Shown in pieces: positions 1 to 8,107 of a stretch of 36,930 nucleotides of DNA. How positions within the stretch are numbered: position 1 is the first letter of the stretch; every line of letters begins with the position of its first letter. Source of the stretch: an uncultured Bartonella sp. (lineage in GTDB: Bacteria; Pseudomonadota; Alphaproteobacteria; Rhizobiales; Rhizobiaceae); the NCBI GenBank assembly GCA_946481695.1, contig CAMLON010000017.1, forward strand, positions 1-36,930, in the 5' to 3' direction. The translations under genes were made by a program, and so were the position numbers. The notes beneath the pieces are model-generated. The model searched no databases, had not been told where the DNA came from, and saw nothing but the letters and a program-made list of their open reading frames with translations.

Positions 1-672
1 GGTACGCTTGAAAAATTCGCCACTGCGCATTGTGTCGGTAATTCGCCCCATATGCTCGGATTGCTCGCGTGTGGTCATGGGGTAGAATTTCAACTGGCTG
101 GAAAATTCGCCAATGAGAGGATCATTTCTTAAGTCCGCAACAAGTTCGCGCGCATAGTCGAGCTCTGCAACAAGCCGTGTTGTCTGGATAAGAATAACTT
201 CTTCGAATTTTTCATAAGTTTCCGGATCACGAATAAGGCTTGCAAAAGGTGCAACACCTGTTCCTGTCGAGAAGAGATAAAGCCGTTTACCCGGTAAAAG
301 CGCGTCCAGTACCAGAGTGCCGGTGGCTTTTTTACGCATCAGCACGGTGTCGCCCACTTTGATTTTTTGCAAATGCTCGGTCAACGGGCCGTTCGGCACT
401 TTGATGGAGAAAAACTCCAATTGCTCGCTCCAGAACGGGCTTGCAATGGAATAGGCGCGAAAAACCGGCTTTTCTGCATTGGGCAAACCGATCATCACAA
501 ACTCGCCCGACCGGAAACGGAAACTGTCCGGCCGGTTCAGGCGGAAACGGAAAAGCCTATCGGTATAATGTTTGACATCCTGTACAGTTAAAGCAAAAAC
601 ATTTGCCGGTATCGGAAATGAAGACGGCGTGGCAGTCACATTCGAGGCTGCATTGTCGACAGGCGTAGTCAT
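1..672 (-). CDS. fpr: Ferredoxin--NADP+ reductase (partial, 3' end beyond window)
   Basis: Reading leftward from the ATG at 672-670, the frame stays open for 224 codons to the window edge, so about 30-35 C-terminal residues are missing compared with the usual ~258. The N-terminal FAD domain carries the flavin motif RAYSIASP (residues 72-79). A nucleotide-binding loop STGTGVAPF follows at 135-143, as in bacterial Fpr proteins. The family transfers electrons between NADPH and ferredoxin or flavodoxin, often in oxidative-stress defence. GGAAGAATTCCG precedes the ATG and supplies a plausible ribosome site. A promoter with a central palindrome lies upstream at 773-800. The gene is divergent from the phosphomannomutase gene. 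Family assignment is firm; the physiological electron partner is inferred. Confidence 0.9.
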   Translation of the reverse strand, partial: MTTPVDNAASNVTATPSSFPIPANVFALTVQDVKHYTDRLFRFRLNRPDSFRFRSGEFVMIGLPNAEKPVFRAYSIASPFWSEQLEFFSIKVPNGPLTEHLQKIKVGDTVLMRKKATGTLVLDALLPGKRLYLFSTGTGVAPFASLIRDPETYEKFEEVILIQTTRLVAELDYARELVADLRNDPLIGEFSSQLKFYPMTTREQSEHMGRITDTMRSGEFFKRT

Positions 673-772
673 CGGAATTCTTCCTTAATAAACTTTAGCA
701 GATAAACTTGACAAATTCTGGCATGATATAATGCTAAATGGATTATCTGCCAACATCATAAAGCGAAGTTTC

Positions 773-800
773 TTTATAATAACAAATTTGTTTTCGTCAA
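773..800 (-). promoter_or_regulatory. Putative fpr promoter with 12-bp palindrome in the spacer
   Basis: On the minus strand, TTGACG (800-795) and TATAAA (778-773) are 16 nt apart, close to a sigma-70 consensus, about 100 nt upstream of the fpr ATG. The spacer contains the perfect 12-bp palindrome AACAAATTTGTT (781-792), which is well placed to act as an operator. The promoter call rests on sequence only, and no regulator is identified. Confidence 0.45.
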
Positions 801-919
801 ATGACAGTTGTAGATAGTCTGTTGTTTATGCAAAATAATTGCTTCAAAGCCGATAGACAAAACGGCTATTGTGACCACATATAGAAAATCGGAAGGCCGT
901 TCGGGAACAAAACCACATC

Positions 920-2386
920 ATGACAGAACAACTCAAATTCGGAACAAGCGGCTTGCGCGGTCTGGTGAGCGATTTAACCGATGACATTATCATGCGCTAT
1001 ACTTCAGCCTTCTTGCGACATTTGGAAAAAATCGGCAAGATCAACAAAAATACAAGCGTGATTGTCGGCTATGATCTGCGCTCGTCAAGCCCACATATCA
1101 AAAATGTTGTCATTAAAACAATCGAAGATCTTGGCTATTCCGTTATCAATGCCGGTCAAGTGCCAACCCCTGCCCTCGCGCTCTATTCACTCAATTCTCG
1201 CTATCCGGCAATTATGGTTACAGGAAGCCACATTCCCGATGACCGCAACGGGCTAAAATTTTACCGTCCCGATGGAGAAATAACCAAGCAAGACGAGCGC
1301 GCAATTGTAGCCGAACTTGATAAATCGGCAAAAGGAGAGAAAGGCGGACTTTCAGAAAAGAACACCCCCTATCACCTTGCCGAAAACTATCAATCCCCTC
1401 CCGTTGTTCCGGATGTTCTTGAACTTTACCGGAAACGCTGCCTTTCCATTTTGCCGAAATCGGCACTTCAGGATATGAAAATCGGCGTCTATCAACACAG
1501 TTCCATTGTGCGCGACTTTCTGGTTGAAGTTTTATCAGCTCTTGGCGCGAAAACTGTTGCAATCGGTCGGGCCGACCATTTTGTTCCTGTCGATACCGAA
1601 GCATTACGCGATTTTGACCGCAAGCTTGCTCTTGATGCCGTTCGCCAATATGGGCTTGACGCGCTGGTGTCGACCGATGGCGACGCAGACCGGCCATTAA
1701 TTGCCGGTTCCGACGGAATATTTTTAAAAGGCGATGTGGTTGGGATGCTTACCGCAAAATATCTTTTTGCCGATGCTGTCGTCACCCCTGTCACCTCCAC
1801 ATCGGCAGTCGAGACAAGCCACTTTTTCGAGCATGTTTACCGCACCTCTGTCGGCTCACCTTATGTTATTGCCGGTATGAAACAGGCGTTAAACGACGGT
1901 TATCATACAATTGTCGGTTTTGAAGCCAATGGCGGCGTTCTTTTAGGAAGCGATATTTCAAGCGAAACCTGCGAATTGAAGAAATTGGCAACACGCGATG
2001 CAATGCTTCCTATTCTGGCTTTATTAGGATTTGCACAATTGCGCGGCTCTTCCGTTCAGGCGCTTCAGGGTTCTCTTCCGCGGCGCTTCACAGCCAGCAA
2101 CCGGCTGTCAAATATTGACACAGAAAAAGCAAAACAAGGTTTGCATGAGCTTGAAGATGCTGCAACATGCGTACATTTTTTCCATCCGCTCGGTAACATC
2201 AAACATTGGGATGTGATTGACGGTTTACGTGTCATCATGGACAATGGTGATATTGTGCATTTCCGCCTTTCCGGTAATGCTCCGGAATTGCGGTGTTACA
2301 GCGAAGCGGCCTCGCAAGAACACGCCGACAAGCTTCTCGAATGGGGGCTTGAAAACATTGCTCGAACCTTGGAGAAAGCATCATGA
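920..2386 (+). CDS. Phosphomannomutase/phosphoglucomutase family protein (NoeK/ManB-like)
   Basis: This 488-residue alpha-D-phosphohexomutase interconverts hexose 6-phosphate and 1-phosphate, most likely mannose phosphates for GDP-mannose and surface polysaccharides. Visible motifs are the N-terminal GTSGLRG (residues 8-14), the phosphoserine loop TGSHIP around Ser103, the Mg-binding loop DGDADR (253-258) and the sugar-binding segment FEANGG around Glu335. Length and the TGSHIP variant of the usual TASHNP loop match the rhizobial NoeK-type group rather than the ~545-residue Pgm. The Shine-Dalgarno is weak (AACAAAACCACATC before the ATG). Its stop overlaps the start of the next gene by 4 nt (ATGA), so the two are probably co-translated. 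Substrate preference between mannose and glucose cannot be read from the sequence. Confidence 0.9.
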   Translation: MTEQLKFGTSGLRGLVSDLTDDIIMRYTSAFLRHLEKIGKINKNTSVIVGYDLRSSSPHIKNVVIKTIEDLGYSVINAGQVPTPALALYSLNSRYPAIMVTGSHIPDDRNGLKFYRPDGEITKQDERAIVAELDKSAKGEKGGLSEKNTPYHLAENYQSPPVVPDVLELYRKRCLSILPKSALQDMKIGVYQHSSIVRDFLVEVLSALGAKTVAIGRADHFVPVDTEALRDFDRKLALDAVRQYGLDALVSTDGDADRPLIAGSDGIFLKGDVVGMLTAKYLFADAVVTPVTSTSAVETSHFFEHVYRTSVGSPYVIAGMKQALNDGYHTIVGFEANGGVLLGSDISSETCELKKLATRDAMLPILALLGFAQLRGSSVQALQGSLPRRFTASNRLSNIDTEKAKQGLHELEDAATCVHFFHPLGNIKHWDVIDGLRVIMDNGDIVHFRLSGNAPELRCYSEAASQEHADKLLEWGLENIARTLEKAS

Positions 2387-2670
2387 TAAAGGTTATTGCG
2401 CATTTTTATATCAAGCCCGAATTGGTTGAAAAGACCGACGCTCTTTTCAAAGAACTCGTAGAAAAATCCCGTAAGGACAAAGGCTGCATTTCCTACGAAC
2501 TGTTTGAAGTTGAAGGCGATACAGGACACATGGTTTTCATTGAAACATGGAAAGACAAAGGCGCCCTGGACGCACATAGCAAAACCGAACATTTTGTTCG
2601 CATTATTGATGAATTGACAAAGATGAGCTACAAGGAAGCGGTCGTTACTGCCATGACACAGAAGCTTTGA
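2383..2670 (+). CDS. Antibiotic biosynthesis monooxygenase (ABM) domain protein, YgiN-like
   Basis: This is a 95-residue single-domain protein of the dimeric alpha/beta ABM fold. It begins MIKVIAHFYIKPE and contains the family-typical CISYELFEVEGD and FIETWKDKGALDAH segments, followed by a C-terminal helix. Family members include the quinol monooxygenase YgiN and haem-degrading relatives; no catalytic residue here settles the reaction. The ATGA overlap with the preceding phosphomannomutase stop implies translational coupling, although no metabolic link is obvious. A possible terminator follows at 2716-2753. The family call is secure; the substrate is unknown. Confidence 0.85.
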   Translation: MIKVIAHFYIKPELVEKTDALFKELVEKSRKDKGCISYELFEVEGDTGHMVFIETWKDKGALDAHSKTEHFVRIIDELTKMSYKEAVVTAMTQKL

Positions 2671-3089
2671 CGTCCCTCAATTTCCATTTCTTTACAATTT
2701 CTATTTCTTTACAGTAAAAGCGGTATCCGGTTTCATCCGATGCTGCTTTTTTAATATTATCCGCGCCTTTATGTGCTTCAAAAGCACTGTTTTCCTTTCA
2801 AGTTCCAGAACGGAAACGACGCGTTGTTTTTAAACAATTCGCTTATCTTTATCATCAACACGCGCGTCAAAACGATATTTTTTGTTAGCTTCTTATTTTG
2901 CTGTTTATAAGTTTGTTCTACTTTAGGCGCTTACGCGATATTTAACCAATGCTCGATAACCGGACATAGTCAATGCGCGGTTAAATGAAAACATTCCAAC
3001 CTTTCGTCACGCGGCTTTTCTCCGCATTCAGGCGGAAACTATTCTCTCTTCAAATTATCTTTTCACATGCCGGTTTATTGAAAGAAAAT
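2671..3089. other. Gene-free stretch with a 17-nt tandem duplication
   Basis: No convincing ORF is present. The stretch opens with two near-identical 17-nt units (2681-2697 and 2698-2714, 2 mismatches), followed by the candidate terminator at 2716-2753. The rest is AT-rich with no recognisable RNA gene. Confidence 0.6.
2716..2753 (+). terminator. Possible intrinsic terminator after the ABM gene
   Basis: An imperfect hairpin has arms AAAAGCGGTATCCGG and CCGATGCTGCTTTTTT around a short T-rich loop. It ends in a run of six T about 50 nt after the ABM stop codon. The stem contains mismatches, so confidence is moderate. Confidence 0.45.
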
Positions 3090-4466
3090 CTAGTCTTCAT
3101 CGACTTGTTGCTGTTCGGGCAAAAGCAAATTGAGAATGATTGCTGTAATCCCGCCGGCAGCAAGGCCGGATTTCATAATATCGGCAATAAATGCCGGAAG
3201 ATGGCTCACAAAAGCCGGCACTTGCGGCACACCAACGCCAACGCTTAAAGCAATTGCTATGATAAGAAGTGCCCGCCGGTCGAGCTTGATTGACGAAAGG
3301 ATATTGATTCCGGAGGCGGCAACCGAGCCGAACATGATCATGGCAGCACCTCCGAGAACCGGTTCCGGCATTGCTTGTATAAGGGCGGCAATTTTCGGAA
3401 AAAGGCCAAGAACAACGAGAATCGCCGCAATCCACAAGCCGACATAGCGGCTTGCAACGCCGGTCAACTGGATAATACCGTTATTTTGCGCAAAGACCGA
3501 ACTTGGAAATGTATTGAAAAAACCGGCAAGAAGAGAATTGGCGCCATTGACAAGCACACCACCCTTTATCCTCTTCATCCATAATGGCCCGGAAACCGGC
3601 TCGCTTGAAATTTTGCTTGTTGCTGTGATGTCGCCAACCGCTTCAAGAGAGGTGACAAGATAGATCATGATGAGCGGAATAAAGAGCGACCATGAAAAAG
3701 ATAGTCCGAAATGGAGCGGCCTTGGCAAAGCAAAAAGTGCGGAATGTTCAAAACCGGAAAAATCGAGCCTACCCATCAACCCCGCCATGGCATAGCCGAT
3801 AGCAAGGGCAAGAATAATGGCACTGGAGCGCACCCACGTAATTGTCACACGGTTTAAAAGAATGATAAGCGCAAAGACTGTGCATGACAAAGCGAGATTT
3901 TGTAAACTGGCAAAACTTCCCTTTTCGCCAAGCGAAGCATAACCGCCCCCCATACTGACAAGCCCCTCTTTAATCAGGGTAAGGCCAATCAATAAAACCA
4001 CAATACCGGTGACAAGCGGCGTAATCATGCGGCTGATAAAGGGAAGAATGCGCGAAACCGACATTTCAATAAACGAACCGGCAATGACCACACCGAAGAC
4101 GGCCGACATGACCTCTTTTGCCGGAATACCGCTTGCAACCATGGCAGCAGAACCGGCCGAAAGCGGCCCGACAAAATTGAAACTGGTTCCTTGCACAATC
4201 AGCAAGCCGGCACCGAAAGGACCGATTTTTTTGCACTGCACAAAGGTTGCAATGCCCGAAATAATAAGTGACATGGATAAAACCGTCGCCGTATCTTCCG
4301 GTGAAACACCGGCAGCACTGCATATGATAAAGCCCGGCGTAATGATTGGCACAATAATTGCCAATAAATGTTGGAGAGCGGCCAAAAACGCGACAGGCGC
4401 ATGAGGATGGTCGTTCATTTCAAAAACGAGATCACCCGATTTTTTATGCGTTTTATAATTCTCCAT
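3090..4466 (-). CDS. xanP: Xanthine permease, NCS2 family (XanP-like)
   Basis: This 458-residue, highly hydrophobic protein has about 12-14 predicted membrane segments and is an inner-membrane nucleobase:cation symporter. The signature QGTSFNF (92-98), ITATSKISSEPVSGP in the middle, and NTFPSSVFAQNNGIIQ with LTGVASRYVG just after it match the E. coli XanP/XanQ group almost residue for residue. High-affinity xanthine uptake is therefore the best call, although urate transport cannot be excluded. The ATG is preceded by GGAG 8 nt upstream (CGGAGAAAGCCG), which supports this start. It is transcribed divergently from cueR. There is no purine catabolic gene beside it. Confidence 0.88.
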   Translation of the reverse strand: MENYKTHKKSGDLVFEMNDHPHAPVAFLAALQHLLAIIVPIITPGFIICSAAGVSPEDTATVLSMSLIISGIATFVQCKKIGPFGAGLLIVQGTSFNFVGPLSAGSAAMVASGIPAKEVMSAVFGVVIAGSFIEMSVSRILPFISRMITPLVTGIVVLLIGLTLIKEGLVSMGGGYASLGEKGSFASLQNLALSCTVFALIILLNRVTITWVRSSAIILALAIGYAMAGLMGRLDFSGFEHSALFALPRPLHFGLSFSWSLFIPLIMIYLVTSLEAVGDITATSKISSEPVSGPLWMKRIKGGVLVNGANSLLAGFFNTFPSSVFAQNNGIIQLTGVASRYVGLWIAAILVVLGLFPKIAALIQAMPEPVLGGAAMIMFGSVAASGINILSSIKLDRRALLIIAIALSVGVGVPQVPAFVSHLPAFIADIMKSGLAAGGITAIILNLLLPEQQQVDED

Positions 4467-4781
4467 CGGCTTTCTCCGTCAGCATAAATGATGCATGAAC
4501 ATTGAAGGACATTTTCAAGTTAGCGTTTTAGTTGAGGATTGATGAAGAAAGGTCAAGCCTAATTGGTGGGTAATGGCATTTATCCACCAGCAAGCAAGCT
4601 TTTTGACTGATAAGAGTACTTATTGATCCCTTGATGATACAATTTCAAAACAGGAAGATTGTCTGGTGTAGTTCTTGCAAGAAAACATCTTGTTGGCTTT
4701 AAAACAACAATTATATGAAATAACGACATTAAATGAAAAACGGGAATGCTATTTGGTCGAAATCCGGATTGGACGAGAAAG

Positions 4782-5186
4782 ATGAATATTGGTGAAGCAG
4801 CAAAACAATCGGGTCTTAGCGCAAAAATGATCCGCCATTATGAGGAAACAGGGCTTATTTCACCAGTTCATCGTAGCAGAAATGGTTATCGCGTTTATAC
4901 TGATGACGATATTCAAACCTTGCGTTTCATCCGCCGCTCGAGACTGCTCGGCTTTTCTTCCGAAGATATACGCGTTCTCCTCGGATTATGGAAAGATCGT
5001 AGCCGCGCTTCAAGCGAGGTTAAAAAACTCGCACTTTCCCATATCAAAGCTTTGCGGGAAAAAATGGACTCTCTTCAGGTGATGATTAATACACTCGACC
5101 ACCTTGTCCATCACTGCCATGGTGATGACAGACCCGATTGCCCCATTCTGGAAGATCTTGCTGGGTCAAGTCATCACTGCCATTGA
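4782..5186 (+). CDS. cueR: MerR-family Cu(I)-responsive transcriptional regulator (CueR/HmrR)
   Basis: The frame opens at 4746, but the family N-terminus MNIGEAAKQSG begins at the ATG at 4782, behind a purine-rich GACGAGAAAG, giving 134 residues. The winged-helix DNA-binding domain (residues 1-70) contains MIRHYEETGLI and NGYRVY, and a long dimerisation helix follows. The metal loop has Cys112 and Cys120 in CHGDDRPDC, the same positions and spacing as E. coli CueR, and a His-rich tail ends HHCH. CueR senses Cu(I) and activates copper efflux genes by untwisting an over-long promoter spacer. No copA or copper chaperone gene lies in this window, so its targets are elsewhere. Confidence 0.88.
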   Translation: MNIGEAAKQSGLSAKMIRHYEETGLISPVHRSRNGYRVYTDDDIQTLRFIRRSRLLGFSSEDIRVLLGLWKDRSRASSEVKKLALSHIKALREKMDSLQVMINTLDHLVHHCHGDDRPDCPILEDLAGSSHHCH

Positions 5187-5643
5187 TTGAACGCATGTTA
5201 GCTTTTTTGAGCAATTTGCCCCGATTTTTATCAAAGTTTTCGCGTTTTTTGGCGTCGTCGCAAAAATGTTTGGCAGAGCATCCCCAAAAAGCCGCGTAAA
5301 ATCAAAATATAAAAAGTTGTAAAACCGGAATGTCGGTTTGCTTGCTGCACTGCTCATTGCCGCGCATCTAAAAAAACGTATTACTTTTTACGATCAAAAA
5401 TACCGGATATCCAAACAGCTATGGATGGAAGTCCGTCAACGCCAATTAAAAACCGGAGCCAATTGAAAACCGGAAATGGTTTTTGGTCTTTGGTTTTAAA
5501 TAATTTTCACATCTTCAGGCTGACGAAAAGTTAAAAGATATTCAAGGCTCTTTCGTCAAAAATTAGCGATTTGAAAGAAAAGACTTTTTATTGTGCGTGA
5601 AGAATATTACACATGACACACTAAAAATTGAACGAGATCTGAC
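5187..5643. other. Gene-free stretch between cueR and lldD
   Basis: No supported ORF is seen. The stretch holds a 17-nt tandem duplication (5441-5457 and 5458-5474, one mismatch) and a weak, interrupted inverted repeat around 5231-5297. The lldD promoter must lie in the AT-rich part before 5643, but no clear -35/-10 pair stands out. Confidence 0.55.
5441..5474. repeat. 17-nt tandem duplication
   Basis: Two adjacent copies of GCCAATTAAAAACCGGA differ by one base (A to G at unit position 8). This looks like a recent replication-slippage duplication in non-coding DNA. Confidence 0.85.
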
Positions 5644-6804
5644 ATGCGTAAAATACTCGAGATCAACGATCTTAAAAAACTTGCCAAACGACGCGTTCCA
5701 AAGATGTTTTTTGACTATGCCGATTCCGGAGCATGGACAGAAAGCACTTATCGCGCCAATGAAGAAGACTTTAAAAAAATAAAACTGCGCCAGCGTGTTC
5801 TGGTCGACATGACCAACCGCTCGCTTGAAAGCGAAATGATTGGCCAGAAGGTTGCCATGCCTGTTGCTTTGTCTCCAACTGGATTGGCGGGAATGCAACA
5901 TGCCAATGGTGAAATGCTGGCAGCTCAGGCCGCTGAAGAATTCGGCGTGCCGTTTACATTGTCGACTATGAGCATTTGCTCGATTGAAGATGTCGCCTCC
6001 GTAACCAAGAAACCGTTCTGGTTCCAGCTTTATGTTATGAAAGACCGCGACTTTATCGCCGATCTTATCAATCGTGCTAAGGCTGCCAAATGCGGTGCTT
6101 TGGTATTGACACTTGATCTGCAAATTATGGGGCAACGCCACAAGGATTTGCGCAACAATCTGTCTGCCCCGCCAAAATTTACATTAAGAAATCTCTGGCA
6201 GATGATGACATGCCCGAAATGGTGCACGGAGATGTTGCAGACTGACAAACGGACTTTGCGAAATATTGCCGGTCATGCCAAAAACGTTACTGATCTTTCA
6301 TCGTTGAGTTTGTGGACAGCCTCGCAATTCGACCCGAAGCTTAACTGGAACGATGTCGAATGGATCAAGAAGATCTGGGGCGGCAAACTTATCCTGAAAG
6401 GCATTCTTGATGTTGAAGACGCCAAAATGGCTGTCAAAACCGGTGCCGATGCCATTCTGGTTTCAAACCATGGTGGCCGCCAGCTTGACGGCGCACCTTC
6501 AACCATTTCGGTTTTGCCGGAAATTGTCGATGCTGTCGGAGATAAAATAGAAATCCATCTTGATGGCGGTATCCGCTCAGGTCAGGATGTGTTGAAGGCC
6601 TTGGCGCTTGGTGCCAAAGGCACGTTTATCGGCCGGCCATTTCTTTACGGACTTGGTGCTATGGGCAAACCGGGTGTCACAAAAGCCTTGGAAATTATCC
6701 GTAACGAGCTTGATGTTTCCATGGCACTTTGCGGCAAGAAGAAAATCGCCGATCTCACCCATGATGTCCTTTATGATTTCAGGCCTTCAAAGCCCAAACG
6801 CTGA
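5644..6804 (+). CDS. lldD: FMN-dependent L-lactate dehydrogenase (alpha-hydroxy-acid dehydrogenase)
   Basis: This 386-residue TIM-barrel flavoenzyme is membrane-associated in the family and oxidises L-lactate to pyruvate, passing electrons to quinone. The active-site segment SNHGGRQLDGAPSTI carries the proton-abstracting His276 (compare His275 in E. coli LldD) and the substrate Arg two residues beyond the GG. LDGGIRSGQDVLKAL and GRPFLYGLGAMG form the phosphate-binding end of the barrel. The length matches LldD (~380-396). The start is the ATG opening MRKILEIND; the upstream ribosome site is weak. The gene stands alone and ends in a strong terminator. Other hydroxy acids such as glycolate or mandelate are possible substrates but less likely. 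Confidence 0.88.
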   Translation: MRKILEINDLKKLAKRRVPKMFFDYADSGAWTESTYRANEEDFKKIKLRQRVLVDMTNRSLESEMIGQKVAMPVALSPTGLAGMQHANGEMLAAQAAEEFGVPFTLSTMSICSIEDVASVTKKPFWFQLYVMKDRDFIADLINRAKAAKCGALVLTLDLQIMGQRHKDLRNNLSAPPKFTLRNLWQMMTCPKWCTEMLQTDKRTLRNIAGHAKNVTDLSSLSLWTASQFDPKLNWNDVEWIKKIWGGKLILKGILDVEDAKMAVKTGADAILVSNHGGRQLDGAPSTISVLPEIVDAVGDKIEIHLDGGIRSGQDVLKALALGAKGTFIGRPFLYGLGAMGKPGVTKALEIIRNELDVSMALCGKKKIADLTHDVLYDFRPSKPKR

Positions 6805-6830
6805 AAGAAGAGCTTAATTCGATATTGGAT

Positions 6831-6857
6831 AAGCCGGGTAAAATGCCCGGCTTTTTC
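6831..6857 (+). terminator. Intrinsic terminator of lldD
   Basis: A perfect 8-bp stem, AAGCCGGG (6831-6838) with CCCGGCTT (6846-6853), has a 7-nt loop and runs into a T tract about 30 nt after the lldD stop. Confidence 0.85.
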
Positions 6858-7465
6858 AATGCTTTGTTTTTTAACGGTGATTTTTTTAAAAAATGATTTT
6901 TCTTGGAACTCAAAAACGATGAAAAGCCAACAATGAAAATTAATTAAAATACGCCACTGAAACGACCGGCTTCCACGCAATACATAACCGAAACGGACTT
7001 TCAAACAGCAGCAAAGTTGCCTGTTATCCCGCTTTTTTCAGTAAAAAAATCCACATTGATTTCTGGTATAAAGGCCTACCCTTTATTTTACCTGATTTTG
7101 CAATTGACCCGATTTTATCATTGATGAGCATTGAAGAGCGCCGATTTCTTGATCGTGGTAATGGCACACGGATTTGCCAAAATGTTCGAGATGTCACGGC
7201 ATCTTTCAGGCCCTCTTTTATGACACCCTGTTTTAACAGTGGAAGCGGAATGAAATGCCAGCTTAAAATAGCTCTTCATCTGCTTTTTATGAACCGGTTT
7301 TCAGTCCAAAGATTGATAAAGCTGATTTTGATGAGCCAAAACCATTTTAAGGTTTAAACTCCAAACGAAGGGAACAAATGCTGCTTTCAGAAACGCCCGA
7401 ACGGTTCACATAATGAGGAGCTCTGGCTGAAACTCGGGCGAGAAGAATAATTCACATAATTTTAT
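6858..7465. other. Gene-free stretch between lldD terminator and lrp
   Basis: About 600 nt hold only a 78-codon TTG-started frame at 7121-7357 that resembles no family and lacks a ribosome site. I see no RNA gene. The lrp stop is at 7466, and no clear minus-strand terminator follows it. Confidence 0.5.
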
Positions 7466-7915
7466 TCATCGCTGCATCAAAATAGAGCGGATGGAAAAGG
7501 CCGAATGAATGCGCGCAACACCGGGAAGACGTGACAATATTTCCTTGTGAATGGTTTCATAAGCGGCGGCATTTTCTGCTTCCGCACGCAACCAATAATC
7601 AGCATCCCCCGTCATCAAATAACATTCTTTGATTTCCGGATGGCGGCGCACGGCCGCCTCAAAACGGTTCAAATATTCTTCCGTTTGTTTTTCAAGTGTA
7701 ATCTGGATAATGGCAATGAGGCGGTCTTCTCCTTCGACACTTCCCAATATGGCAGTAAACCCGCGAATAACGCCGCTTTCTTCCAATAATTTTACACGCC
7801 TCAAACATGCCGAGGGCGAAAGCCCCACTTCGGCAGCGAGATTGGCATTGCTCATGCGCCCGTCACGGCGCAACAGGCGGATGATATTACGATCTATTGC
7901 ATCAAGGTTTTGCAT
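7466..7915 (-). CDS. Lrp/AsnC family transcriptional regulator, probable regulator of alr-dadA
   Basis: This is a 149-residue Lrp-type protein. An N-terminal helix-turn-helix (about residues 4-50, LDAIDRNIIRLLRRDGR through LSPSACLRRVKLLEE) is followed by a RAM/AsnC ligand-binding domain with the typical ECYLMTGDADYWLR. It is transcribed divergently from alr-dadA with under 200 bp between starts. That arrangement matches the DadR-type Lrp regulators known to control alanine catabolic dad operons, so alanine sensing is a reasonable inference. An 8-bp inverted repeat at 7925-7960 just upstream is a candidate autoregulatory site. The family is certain; the ligand is not shown by the sequence. Confidence 0.9.
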   Translation of the reverse strand: MQNLDAIDRNIIRLLRRDGRMSNANLAAEVGLSPSACLRRVKLLEESGVIRGFTAILGSVEGEDRLIAIIQITLEKQTEEYLNRFEAAVRRHPEIKECYLMTGDADYWLRAEAENAAAYETIHKEILSRLPGVARIHSAFSIRSILMQR

Positions 7916-7924
7916 AATATTTCA

Positions 7925-7960
7925 ATTTGTCGGATTTACACTCAATATTCGACGACAAAT
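7925..7960. promoter_or_regulatory. Candidate Lrp operator between lrp and alr
   Basis: Perfect inverted arms ATTTGTCG (7925-7932) and CGACAAAT (7953-7960) are separated by 20 nt, 10 nt upstream of the lrp start and facing alr. The centre-to-centre distance is 28 nt, and the surroundings are AT-rich as is usual for Lrp sites. Confidence 0.45.
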
Positions 7961-8107
7961 ATATATAATATTTCAAAAATAGATACAACATTCGAATGCC
8001 CTTCACATATGATAGGCACAATAAAATGGCAAAAAGCCACGGGAACAATGACGGGGAACAATGCGGGCATCCGGATTTGTAACCGGATTTATCTGGGAAA
8101 TAATGAA

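Noticed and set aside
708..732. TTGACA and TATAAT on the plus strand as a promoter for the phosphomannomutase gene
   Set aside because: The boxes are only 13 nt apart, too close for sigma-70.
7121..7357. 78-codon plus-strand frame
   Set aside because: Starts with TTG, no ribosome site, composition like random AT-rich DNA, and no family resemblance.
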